Positions 54,020 to 63,879 of a DNA stretch of 64,000 nucleotides are shown here, piece by piece. This stretch comes from Acanthosepion pharaonis. Lineage: Eukaryota; Mollusca; Cephalopoda; Sepiida; Sepiidae. The position numbers and the translations under genes were made by a program. Position 1 is the first letter of the stretch, and every line of letters starts with the position of its first letter. The stretch lies in contig CAHIKZ030000247.1 of NCBI GenBank assembly GCA_903632075.3, positions 1,170,001 through 1,234,000 on the forward strand. Direction: 5' to 3'. The notes beneath the pieces were generated by a model, which saw only the letters and a list, made by a program, of their open reading frames with translations, was not told the DNA's origin and did not search any database.

Positions 54020-54215
54020 CCTGATCATGAGATTTGAATTCGAATCTCACAATGGTCGATTTGTTAATTTAATGTTCTTGTGTAAATGGATTGCAGAACA
54101 GGAAGTAAAAGGAACAGTAAAAAAAAAAAAAAAAGAAAAATTACTAAAAGTAGCAATGGGAAGGAAATTGTGGAGAGCCACAATAACAAACGTCTTGAAG
54201 AGACACGGCATATAA
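54020..54215 (+). pseudogene. RTE-like LINE terminus
   Basis: FEFESHNGRFVNLMFLCKWI, AEQEVKG then a lysine-rich run, GRKLWRATITNVLKRHGI and a stop. Its last 20 residues are the same terminus as at 285-346 and 11340. Confidence 0.7.
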
Positions 54216-54720
54216 AAGCAGAGAATGGAATTTAAATATAAAAGCCAGCAAGAAGCCAGTCACGTGATTATGAAAGATCACGAAAGGGCAAACTAAAAAT
54301 GAATACCGAACACAGTTATTTTGAAAGTGTTCGTCATCTTCTTTAAAAGAAAACAAACAAAAAGAACCATTAATTTGGGCCACCAAATATTTGTTTGATG
54401 TTATAGTTTTCCGTAACATGCAAATTGGTAATTCCAAAAAAGCAAGAACTCATAAGTAGAGTAAGATATGGCAAGATATAAATAGTAAAGCTACATTTTG
54501 ATTTCATGGTTTGAATTTTATATATTTTAAAAATTGTTATACAAAATTAGACAAAAGTGTTATAAACACAATTTATTAGTCAAAAAATTATTTTTAAGTG
54601 TCTGCAAAATGCTTAAACCCATCGAAGTTGTTTGTAAAATAATGTCCGATTTTAGCATCAACTTTTATTACTGAATTAATGTATTTAAACAGTGATTAAA
54701 TCAGCGAAATGGGAACCCTG
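54216..54720. other. No recognisable gene
   Basis: AT-rich; no supported feature. Confidence 0.5.
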
Positions 54721-54721
54721 A

Positions 54722-54801
<80 letters not shown>
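54721..54801. repeat. (TA)n microsatellite
   Basis: About 37 TA units, close to the C-terminal end of a mariner relic. Confidence 0.92.
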
Positions 54802-54829
54802 CAGTTATCAGTTACAATGTTATTCATGG

Positions 54830-55140
54830 CTTTACGATGAAACTTTTTGTAAGCTAAGAAATCTTTGAATGCAGTTTCTACATCTACATTCCAATGGAAT
54901 GTCTTTTGGCTTTAAAAAAATTGTCGAGATGCTTGTAAAAGTGATAGTCAGTGGGGGAGAGATCGGGGAATATGGCAAACTCTCCTATTCCAAGTCGGTG
55001 AGCTTCTGCAGTGTCTTCCTGGAAATATGTGTCATTTGCCATGAAGCAGAATTGGACCTCGCCAATTAACCAGTGCTAGTCGCATTTTGCTTAACTGTAT
55101 GGGCATTTCATTCAATTGCTGACAGTAAGCAGTGATGCTC
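54830..55140 (-). pseudogene. Mariner transposase C-terminal fragment
   Basis: The minus strand reads QLNEMPIQLSKMRLALVNWR, GPILLHGK (D changed to G), then FPDLSPTDYHFYKHLDNFF, KAKRHSIGM, VETAFKDFLAYKKFH. The TDYHF Asp is kept. Several frame changes. A third mariner subfamily for this window. Confidence 0.72.
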
Positions 55141-55314
55141 TAGTTAGATTCCAGAAAGCTGTAATGGATACGCCAATGGCGGACCGCCAGACAGTCGCCA
55201 TAAATTTCTTTTGGCGTAATTCCGATTTTGGAAAGTGTTTAGGTGTTTATTAGGATCAAACCATTGCGTCAATCGTTTACGATGGTTATAAACGATCTGT
55301 TTCTCGTCACCATG

Positions 55315-55480
55315 AATCGATCTCTTCTCCATCAAGTTATGGGTAAATAGCAGGACAGACTGGGTCCTGTAGCCTTGGGTGGCAACCGGTCTACGAGAAG
55401 GAAAAACTCTAAATTCAAAACCAGTCTGGAGAGGAAACACCGCTGCTACTACGGTTGCAATACATTTGGTGTCCCTACAA
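55315..55480 (+). mobile_element. SINE body fragment
   Basis: atgggtaaatagcaggacag, gtagccttgggtggcaaccg, aactctaaattcaaaaccag and ctggagagga match 32775-32890 in order; the tRNA-like head is missing. Confidence 0.65.
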
Positions 55481-55794
55481 CGGGTAACGTGATGATGGGT
55501 GGGGACAAATTTGACACATTTAACAATTTCATGTGGTGGCGGGGTTTCAAATGCGTACGTGTGGACAGGAAGATAAATGCCCCGTCCTCGCGACAAGTGT
55601 CACGCCGGCATCCAAGTCATTTAACTCTCATTCGTTGGTGCGATGAGAGAGGTACTATTGCAGATTTGGAACCTCCAGAATGAGACTCATCTCATCACAG
55701 CCCGGGAAGACAAATATACTGCGCCCATATAGGAACACGGCAAAAAAACCTACTACACGTTGATATGGTATTTATTCCCACCCTACAGTAAATA
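55481..55794. other. Unrecognised, GC-richer
   Basis: Short frame only; text such as ggaacctccagaatgagact may be repeat-derived but I could not link it to another locus. Confidence 0.35.
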
Positions 55795-56292
55795 GATTTG
55801 ACACGAGGGCGTCTTTAATGTGGGATGCCCATACACTGGTATTAGTACCCACTCTTTTGTGAAATGAGGGAGGTTCTGTCGCAAGGTAGGAAATTTTTGG
55901 ACGACGCATCCCTCATTGCAAAGCCGAACTACCCAAAGACAGAAACGTAGCAAAGCAGAAGAACTGCTACTATACTTTGATCCCAGCCTGAAGGGCGAGT
56001 AAAGGCGGTTTGATCTGGTATCTAAACTACCACCAACAACGGTGGCGGGGTGTGACACGAGGTCGTATTTAATGTTGGGTGCCCATAATCGTACATATAG
56101 ACAAAGGCCAAAAATTACCCGGATCACTGCTACCCTATTTAATAATAATTTTAATTGATGAGGGAGGTGCTGCCGCAGGATTGAAATTCTCGGAGCAAAG
56201 CATCCCTCAAAGCTTTTTTTCCGGGAACTGTCCAATGACAGAAATACGGCACAGGTTAAGTCTGATCCTAGTCAGAAGTCTCAAAGCATAAA
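55795..56292. repeat. Two-unit tandem duplication, about 255 bp
   Basis: gacacgagggcgtctttaat, ggatgcccata, gagggaggttctgtcgcaag, gcatccctcattgcaaagc and gacagaaacg at 55800-55950 are matched by gacacgaggtcgtatttaat, gggtgcccataat, gagggaggtgctgccgcagg, gcatccctcaaagc and gacagaaatacgg at 56055-56250. Confidence 0.75.
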
Positions 56293-56339
56293 CACTTTGA
56301 TCCTAGGCAAAACGTACAGATACTCTGATTCGAGAAAGA

Positions 56340-56398
56340 ACTGATCTCTATATAAATAGTACTATTAGAGGAATAGTAGTATTTATATAGAGATCAGT
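56340..56398. repeat. 27-bp-arm hairpin
   Basis: actgatctctatataaatag and tactatt, a 5-base loop (agagg), then the reverse complement with one mismatch. The size of 59 nt is that of a small hairpin RNA, but neither flank pairs further, so there is no evidence that it is transcribed. Confidence 0.85.
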
Positions 56399-56762
56399 GA
56401 AGAGCGCTATGCTAGAAAACATAGATTCAATGATAATGACTAAATTTGCTATGAAAATGGAATACAACCGTGTAATTATTTCAAGTTTCTCCTATTTCAT
56501 TAATTATCGAATTTGTGGCCATTATAGAAGCGTAATGAGCCAACATCAATTAGCATCGAAATTAGGAATTCCGCTTTTAGATGTCAATTGCATAACAGTA
56601 GTACCATTCACTAAGAAGGGAAAGGAAACAACTGCTTTTCGTTGGTTTACGACATTCTCTAGTGGCATACCTGAGCGCATATAAGTAAAATTGTATCAAG
56701 AATTCGCGTTGTTGTATAAAGAATAAGAGCTATGTAATTAGATTTGAACTTCTGTAACCGGT
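56399..56762. other. Unassigned open frame of 95 codons
   Basis: The plus frame 56397-56684 begins inside the hairpin arm and encodes an unrecognised peptide without motif or signal sequence. It is not supported as a gene. Confidence 0.35.
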
Positions 56763-56905
56763 TAGTTCCCTGTAGCCTAATGGTTAATGCAGCTGAAGAA
56801 AAGGGATGAGAGTTCGATTTTGGATCGTAGAATGACGACCAGAGCTTTGCGATAAGAAGAATCAGAAATAGGATGAAATAAATACTTTTTGCCGTAATAT
56901 TTGAG
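56763..56905 (+). mobile_element. tRNA-derived SINE
   Basis: tccctgtagcctaatggtta (A box), gatgagagttcgattttgga (B box GTTCGATTTT), then a tail ending aatatttgagatgagga beside the foldback arm. The same ending (tttctgagatgag) borders the foldback at 22950. Confidence 0.6.
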
Positions 56906-56924
56906 ATGAGGATTTTTCATTATT

Positions 56925-57045
56925 ATACGTCTTTCCATTCGAGCTAGTAAACACATCTTGACTGTTGTACTCACAACGTTTCGGCTGTTGTACCCTCCGA
57001 TCATCTTCAGGTGTTTATCATAATCGGTAACCTTCTACGATTTTT
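56925..57045 (-). mobile_element. Single arm of the foldback family
   Basis: Minus strand: cacctgaagatgatcggagg, gtacaacagccgaaacgttg, tgagtacaacagt. Contains CTGAAGA (57010-57004) and GAAA (56982-56979). No inverted partner here. Confidence 0.65.
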
Positions 57046-57371
57046 GAACTGAGCACTTTTCTTGGTATTTCTAGTTCTACTGTAAATTCCAAAGTGACAA
57101 CTTATTTAATAGTGTAAACTCGTGCAGGCCTTCACTAAAAAACACAAGTAAACCAATTCATTGGTTTAACAACACGAAAGTGTAATTATCTACAATTTTA
57201 ATGCGACGGCTGTAATTAATTCGGGGATATCAGAATCATCAGGTTGGAAAGTACCGAAACAAAGTCTTAGATCCAGGGTTTCAGTAATTTTCAGTCTGCT
57301 TCTTTGCTTAGAAAGAATATGGTTGACAGCATTGAAACCTAGCTCTCTAGTGTTTTTCTTCATCTGTGGGG
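57046..57371. other. No recognisable gene
   Basis: Short frames only; nothing supported. Confidence 0.45.
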
Positions 57372-57720
57372 AAATTGTCTAGCATTCACTGCCATATAAG
57401 AGGATGGAGATCACATAGTAATCCATCCTTCTTTTCTTTGTTTCTAAAGATTTTTTTCCGTTTCACAGTAAGGAATCTTTTGTTCGTCCAATGCGTGCTT
57501 CGTATCTCGGTGTCGTATTTTCCATCCTCTGTTAAAACTTTACCCAGATAAACTTCTCCACCTGCTTGATGTCGACATCTCCAATTCGTAACTCGGATCT
57601 TGGGATTTTTTTCTATAACCGAGGTCCATACTTTCCGGCTTTTTTGCAAGTCATGGTTGATTCGCTTTTTTCTCCTACCACCTTTTCTTACAAATGAAGT
57701 TTGGTTTAATTCTGGCAATT
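57372..57720 (-). pseudogene. RTE-like LINE RT fragment from the block that seeded the 58.6-kb minisatellite
   Basis: The minus strand reads GGEVYLGKVLTEDGKYDTEI (family YLG..IT.DG....EI), KRFLTVKRKKIFRN, then KKRRMDYYVISILLYGSEC and a stop, then QMKK where homology ends. The DYYVISILLYGSEC part is the same 35-codon block that is tandemly repeated at 58587-60858, here single and in its original upstream context. Confidence 0.78.
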
Positions 57721-57937
57721 ATGCAAGTGATATAAGGAACGCTTATTTTTAAGGCCCTTATTCTAAATATTGGTTTTTATTTTGGTTTAAATACCAGCCT
57801 CTGGTACCGGTAAGAAATTATACTCTATCACTCCAGAGGAGAGTCTCTATCAATGAGTGTGGGGAAAATGATATAAACATTTTTATATACCAGAACAATG
57901 TTAAGAAAGACAATGACAAATGTGGACAAAATGTCGT

Positions 57938-57985
57938 CTGACGCATTTCGTCCTTTATGTTAATGGGACTAAAGAAGGATCGCTG
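57938..57985 (-). ncRNA. Degenerate hammerhead-like motif, left arm
   Basis: Minus strand: cccatta (core altered), acataaaggac, GAAA (57949-57946), TGCG, TC (57941-57940). The 3' half (GAAATGCGTC) is canonical; the first core box is lost. Confidence 0.3.
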
Positions 57986-58313
57986 AAATATTAAACCTTT
58001 ACATTCTTAACATGTGTTTGGGTATATAGTCTAGCTAATTTCATTTAGTTTCTTTTTGTCTATGTATTTATCACATTTGTTATTAAGTATACGACATTGT
58101 TATAAAAGAACATCATCTCACTTTTCATGGCAGATCTTTTATTATCAAAATGTGGGAAACTTAATAAAAGTGATCAAAACATAAACAAAAAGCAACTAAA
58201 TGAAATCGGTTAGACGATACATCCAAAGACATATTTAAAAGAAAATTAATGGTTTAAAATTTCAGCATTCCTTCTCTTTCGTGCGCATGGGCAATCACAT
58301 TAACGTAAACATC

Positions 58314-58357
58314 ACTTCAGTCCGATGAAGTCGTCAAGGACGAAACGCGTCACACCG
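58314..58357 (+). ncRNA. Hammerhead-like motif, right arm
   Basis: CCGATGA (58322-58328, one change from CUGANGA), one extra A, stem II GTC/GAC with a 6-base loop, GAAA (58342-58345), minimal stem III C-G with loop GC, cleavage triplet GTC (58349-58351). The 39-kb copy has T at the changed core base, so the family ancestor probably had a full core. Confidence 0.45.
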
Positions 58358-58586
58358 AAATATGTTTTCATTTTGTCATTGTTTTTCCAAATCATCCAGT
58401 ATATCTGAAAGAATGCACATAAACGCATACACGGTTGCATATATAATTTAATATTATTTTAGTCTATTTTAGTGCCTAAACGCACCAGCAGAGTAGAAAG
58501 ACTGTGTAGTTCCAAAATCTTTAACAAAAGATACGGGATTTCAATTAAGCGCTGAAAACTTAGTTTTAACTTTAACAAGAACAGCA

Positions 58587-60858
58587 GTGCTGAACTGCTA
58601 TGTAATATCAGTCCTCTTATATGGCAGTGAATGCTGGATAATTTCCTCCCAGATGAAGAAGAGACTTGAAGCAAGAGAAACAAAGAAAAGAGCGCTGAAC
58701 TGCTATGTAATATCAATCATCCTATATGGCAGTGAATGCTGGACAATTTCCTCACAGATGAAGAGGAGACTTGAAACAAGAGAAACAAAGAAAAGAGTGC
58801 TGAACTGCTATGTAATATCAATCATCCTATATGGAAGTGAATGCTGGATAATTTCCTCACAGATGAAGAGGAGACTTGAAGCAAGAGAAACAAAGAAAAG
58901 AGTGCTGAACTGCTATGTAATATCAATCATCCTATATGGCAGTGAATACTGGACAATTTCCTCCCAGATGAAGAAGAGACTTGAAGCAAGAGAAACAAAG
59001 AAAAGAGCGCTGAACTGCTATGTAATATCAATCCTCCTATATGGCAATGAATGCTGGATAATTTCCTCACAGATGAAGAGGAGACTTGAAACAAGAGAAG
59101 CAAATAAAAGTGTGCTGAACTGCTATGTAATATCAATCATCCTATATGGCAATGAATGCTGGATAATTTCCTCACAGATGAAAAGGAGACTTGAAACAAG
59201 AGAAGCAAATAAAAGTGTGCTGAACTGCTATGTAATATCAATCCTCCTATATGGCAGTGAATGCTGGACAATTTCCTCACAGATGAAGAGGAGACTTGAA
59301 GCAAATAAAAGAAAAGAGTGCTGAACTGCTATGTAATATCAATCCTCCTATATGGCAGTGAATGCTGGACAATTTCCTCACAGATGAAGAGGAGACTTGA
59401 AACAAGAGAAACAAAGAAAAGAGTTCTGAACTGCTATGTAATATCAATCCTCCTATATGGCAGTGAATGCTGGACAATTTCCTCACAGATGAAGAGGAGA
59501 CTTGAAACAAGAGAAACAAAGAAAAGAGTTCTGAACTGCTATGTAATATCAATCCTCCTATATGGCAGTGAATGCTGGACAATTTCCTCACAGATGAAGA
59601 GGAGACTTGAAACAAGAGAAACAAAAGAAAAGAGTTCTGAACTGCTATGTAATATCAATCCTCCTATATGGCAGTGAATGCTGGACAATTTCCTCACAGA
59701 TGAAGAGGAGACTTGAAACAAGAGAAACAAAGAAAAGAGTTCTGAACTGCTATGTAATATCAATCCTCCTATATGGCAGTGAATGCTGGACAATTTCCTC
59801 ACAGATGAAGAGGAGACTTGGAGTGCTGAACTGCTATGTAATATCAATCCTCCTATATGGCAGTGAATGCTGGACAATTCCTCACAGATGAAGAGGAGAC
59901 TTGAAACAAGAGAAACAAAGAAAAGAGTGCTGAACTGCTATGTAATATCAATCCTCCTATATGGCAGTGAATGCTGGACAATTTCCTCACAGATGAAAGG
60001 AGACTTGAAACAAGAGAAACAAAGAAAAAGAGTTCTGAACTGCTATGTAATATCAATCCTCCTATATGGCAGTGAATGCTGGACAATTTCCTCACAGATG
60101 AAGAGGAGACTTGAAACAAGAGAAACAAAGAAAGAGTGCTGAACTGCTATGTAATATCAATCCTCCTATATGGCAGTGAATGCTGGACAATTTCCTCACA
60201 GATGAAGAGGAGACTTGAAACAAGAGAAACAAAGAAAAGAGTTCTGAACTGCTATGTAATATCAATCCTCCTATATGGCAGTGAATGCTGGACAATTTCC
60301 TCACAGATGAAGAGGAGACTTGAAACAAGAGAAACAAAAGAAAAGAGTGCTGAACTGCTATGTAATATCAATCCTCCTATATGGCAGTGAATGCTGGACA
60401 ATTTCCTCACAGATGAAGGGAGATTTTGAAACAAAGAGAAACAAAGAAAAGAGTGCTGAACTGCTATGTAATATCAATCCTCCTATATGGCAGTGAATGC
60501 TGGACAATTTCCTCACAGATTAAGAGGAGACTTGAAACAAGAGAAAAGTTCTTGCTATGTAATATCAATCCTCCTATATGGCAGTGAATGCTGGACAATT
60601 TCCTCACAGATGAAGAGGAGACTTGAAGCAAGAGAAAGAAAGAAAAGTGTGCTGAACTGCTATATAATATCAATCCTCCTATATGGCACTGAATGCAGGA
60701 CAATTTCCTCACAGATGAAGAGGAGACTTGAAGCAAGAGAAACAAAGAAAAGAGTGCTGAACTGCTATGTAATATCAATCATCCTATATGGCAATGAATG
60801 CTGGATAATTTCCTCCCAGATGAAGAAGAGACTTGAAGCAAGAGAAACAAAGAAATAA
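58587..60858 (+). repeat. 105-bp (35-codon) minisatellite derived from LINE reverse transcriptase
   Basis: 22 copies start with gtgctgaactgctatgtaat or gttctgaactgctatg at 58587, 58692, 58797, 58902, 59007, 59112, 59217, 59318, 59423, 59528, 59634, 59739, 59823, 59927, 60032, 60136, 60241, 60347, 60453, 60548, 60649 and 60754. Spacing is 105 except for small indels (101, 106, 84, 104, 95). The unit encodes VLNCYVISILLYGSECWTIS, then SQMKRRLETRETKKR, a RTE-like RT C-terminal block. The first seven copies stay in one frame (to the stop at 59324). Outer copies carry shared variants (cccagatgaagaagag; ggataatttcc); central copies are nearly uniform. No start context, promoter or splice signal suggests a real gene. 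Confidence 0.95.
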
Positions 60859-61255
60859 GTGTTGAACTGCTATGTGATATCAATCCGAATGCTGAACAAT
60901 TTCTTCATTAATGAAGAGGACGCTTAATTCATTAGAGATATGGTTCTACATAAAGATACTAAGAATACCACGGACGGGACATATTTGGAAGGGGGGGGAA
61001 CTTTTAAGGATAATCTGAACTAAAAGGACACTTGTACTTAGAATCAGAAGGGGATAAGAAAATTTATTGGAAATAATAAGGAAAGAGGGTTAGGAGAATT
61101 CAACACTCACGGATATATTGAAATGGCACAGAGAATAAACTATACAACAAATTTATGTAAATTGATGGTAGAGCAAGAAGTAGGAGGGAAGGCAATGGAC
61201 AAACGTTGATTAGTGATACAGGGAGCTGTGAAATGTCATAATCTTATGTTCGCGG
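60859..61255 (+). pseudogene. RTE-like LINE terminus continuing from the minisatellite
   Basis: After a diverged 23rd half-copy the frame continues as EIWFYIKILRIPRTGHIWKG, then IRKEGLGEFNTHGYIEMAQ-like text and LCKLMVEQEVGGKAMDKR. This is exactly the part expected after RRLEA in the family, so the array lies inside a LINE copy. Confidence 0.78.
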
Positions 61256-61325
61256 TACATAAAAGAATATATATATCAGAGTTAATCTTAATCTCTCCAA
61301 TGTTAAGCTGACATATCAGATTACA

Positions 61326-61360
<35 letters not shown>

Positions 61361-62321
61361 CATTTGACGTACATATAACACATTTTATGAATACATGGAT
61401 GCATTGTCTATTTCCGAAATACTCTGCACCCTAAACTTTATGTGACTTCGAATATCGATTTCTAGTTGTTTGTCGCTACCATTTTAACCACCGAGCAGGC
61501 AGATAATAATAGATTGATAAAAAGGCAATATAAACAAGAAAATTAATTATAAAATATTTGCAACAATTGAATGTCAACCATCTTGAAAATACTGAAAGGA
61601 AAAGAAAGCAACAATAAAAGGAATAAAAAGAAAGGAAGAAAGAAAAATAAATTAATAATGAAAGAAGAAGAAATAAAAAAAAAAAACGTAATCGAATGAA
61701 AGAAGATGAAAGAAGCCGCCATGTTTACCAGTCTTTCTGAAGCACCATTGAGTGTGTAACGTTTCCGGTCGGCAATTTAGTGTCTGACACGAAGTACAGG
61801 TGGCGCCATTATTTCACGTGGAGTGACGTGACTTGGCCATGAGCGGAATTTAACCGGGTGATCTTTCAACCGTGACAAAACGCGTGTCTCACTTGCAGTT
61901 TTTAGAATTTGTTAAAGCGCTTAAAAGCTTTTGAAGTGTGATGCATTTCTACAGTAAACAATTTCAAATGCATTCTGGGAGTGAATCTTTCCCCAAGCAC
62001 ATCGAAGCTTGATAATTCTCAGTTTATTTCTGTTGTCTCTGCTATACACAATGCATTCTTAGGAATTCGTTTGTGTTTTCACACATTTCTATTGTAGTGA
62101 GAGGATATATTGCATCTATTTAAATCATTTGTATTGAAGTCTTATTTAAATTTGTTTTCGTATATTCTTTAACGTAAAATGTAGGTCACCAATATTACAA
62201 AGTAGATCCATAAACATTTTTTTAAAAAACGACCTTTCTAGTTCAGAAGTACAGAACATGACTCAAAACATCATTAAATATTAGACTACACAATATTATT
62301 TCCTTCCCCGAAATGCACATA
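61256..62321. other. (TA)n at 61328-61357, A-rich stretch, then a GC-richer island
   Basis: 61600-61690 is A/G-rich. 61700-61900 has higher GC with agccgccatgtttacc, ggtggcgccatta, tcacgtggagtgacgtgact and cgcgtgtctc. No long frame. This is the only part of the window that looks like a possible promoter or first exon of a host gene, but nothing downstream supports a gene. Confidence 0.35.
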
Positions 62322-62412
62322 GCCTAGTGGCTTGCTTAAAACGCACCTAGTTCTCTAGCTACTCATTCAAGGTTCAATCCCTGATTCGGGTAATGAGAAC
62401 ATGCATATGCTC
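62322..62412 (+). mobile_element. tRNA-derived SINE head
   Basis: gcacatagcctagtggcttg (A box), aaggttcaatccctgattcg (B box GGTTCAATCCC). Spacing is about 45 bp, as in tRNA-derived SINEs. Folding into a complete cloverleaf is not evident. Confidence 0.6.
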
Positions 62413-62834
62413 TGTTACATACCATTTTATTGATCTTTACAATATTTGGTACATATCATGCCAGAATCAATGCATAACTTGGCTATGAAAAAAGCCGGTA
62501 CACCCCAAGAGGGGTAATATAAATTTTAGGCAATCTTAAATAAGGTTATTAATGAATTTAATATTTTCTTTGAACGTAGAGTTCTTTTCTTTTTTAAATT
62601 TCTTTCCGTACCGTTGGATGGGAAAAATCGATATCTAGCTGAATCTAGGCCTGCTTTTTCAATTTTAGGAAGACGGTTTCTCTTGTTATCAAATTCATTT
62701 GCACAGTTGGAATTCCCAAAACGGGGCTTATCGCCTCCCTCTGGGCCGATAAAGAGCGGTCAAAAATAAGCGTGGGGAGTAACAGAAGACTATCGGAAAT
62801 AAGAGGGGTATTCGGGAGCATTAAACAATTCATT
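62413..62834. other. No recognisable gene
   Basis: The 62-residue minus frame at 62645-62833 lacks any recognised motif. Confidence 0.45.
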
Positions 62835-63165
62835 TTTGTGCATCATAGAGCAAGGTGGTTCTTTAGAAGGAGAATGAAAGTTCCATGGACAAAGTGGGTA
62901 AGCACCAAGGAAGTCTTAAAATGGCAACAGAAAGGACACTTTTCAGAATCAGAAAAAGACAACTGAAATTCCTTGGACATATAATGAAGAAGGAGTACAT
63001 TGGAGACAAGATAGCTAGCAGAATGCAACGAGTCATTTATCTGATGAACCTGTGTGAAGACGGGGGCTGAGGCTTTAGCAAAGATAGAATAATTGCTAAG
63101 AGTCACACTAGAAAGGAAGTTGGGAAGGGCCATAATCGCCTATGACGTAACACATAAAAGATTAT
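62835..63165 (+). pseudogene. RTE-like LINE RT C-terminus
   Basis: RARWFFRRRMKVPWTKWVST, KEVLKWQQKGHFSESEK, with the alternative frame LFRIRKRQLKFLGHIMKKEY and IASRMQRVIYLMNLCEDGG, then LERKLGRAIIAYDVT. The full order of the family terminus with two frame changes. Confidence 0.78.
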
Positions 63166-63254
63166 TTAAATTTATCCTTTATCTGACCTTTTTAATACTA
63201 AATAAAGCTTACTAAATATATATCCTCCATAACATATTGATCGACGCCTGTCCG

Positions 63255-63445
63255 AATGAATAGAACGTCAGTATCCCGTCTATGAAACACGGATTCAAAA
63301 ATCACTATGGCCCATTAGTTAAGGAGATAACTTCTTGATAATATGGTCCTTGGGTGGTCAGCCTCGTGGATGACAACGTTGGGATGTACATGAAAACCAT
63401 ACCACAGTTGACCCAAGCCTTGTGAATGAAAATGAATTAGTGGAA
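63255..63445 (+). mobile_element. SINE body, family of 19490
   Basis: gaaacacggattcaaaaatc, agataacttcttgataatat, ccacagttgacccaagcctt and gtgaatgaaaatgaatt parallel 19505-19680. Confidence 0.55.
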
Positions 63446-63879
63446 CAGTTCGATGCTTGTGTTAGTTACAAGTTATCATGACCAAGTGTTTATGCTCACT
63501 GCTCGTCTTCAACTACTTATCAGACAAGATTACTTCAAGAAAATGAAGCTAAGGTTCACTCGGCATAAACGACAGCGAAATTGTGTATGCAAGGATTAGC
63601 CAGCCACACTAGTAGACTCAATAATCCCCCGAGATTAACGGATGCTTACTACCTACTTGCACGTATGTCAATGGCCATGTCCACTTGAATTTTGCTTTAG
63701 TCCTTAAACAAATTTTACCGCCAAAAATTGTGACGTCACAAATTGTTATATAATGTAAAGATGAACTTGCAGGCTATGCACACGTGAAACAACGCTCGTG
63801 GTTTCGATTTTTGATATTATAAATTCAGTTTCAATTTCTGTCTATATTTCTGTAAATATTGTAACTGTTTACACTATTT
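63446..63879. other. No gene; weak dispersed-repeat match at 63590-63670
   Basis: aggattagccagccacacta resembles ggctagccagtcc of the 20590/44745 family but the rest does not align well. Confidence 0.35.

Larger units (their letters stand above)
57890..58410. repeat. Head-to-head inverted pair of a roughly 240-bp hammerhead-bearing repeat
   Basis: Right arm (58138-58400): caaaacataaacaaaaagca, actaaatgaaatcgg, aatttcagcattccttctc, aggacgaaacgcgtcacacc, attttgtcattg. The left arm carries the complement of acatagacaaaaagaaacta, aatgaaattagc, atatttcagcgatccttct, aggacgaaatgcgtcagacg, catttgtcattg. The axis is near 58122. A single copy of the same family lies at 39300-39435. Confidence 0.82.

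Noticed and set aside
58587..59324. 245-codon open frame as a possible repeat protein gene
   Set aside because: The frame is kept only because the LINE-derived unit is 105 bp; it ends at the first 4-bp deletion and the downstream copies change frame freely.
62322..62412. Functional tRNA gene (also at 56763, 13742, 16060, 28970)
   Set aside because: A and B boxes exist, but acceptor and anticodon stems do not pair and the same bodies recur as SINE copies.
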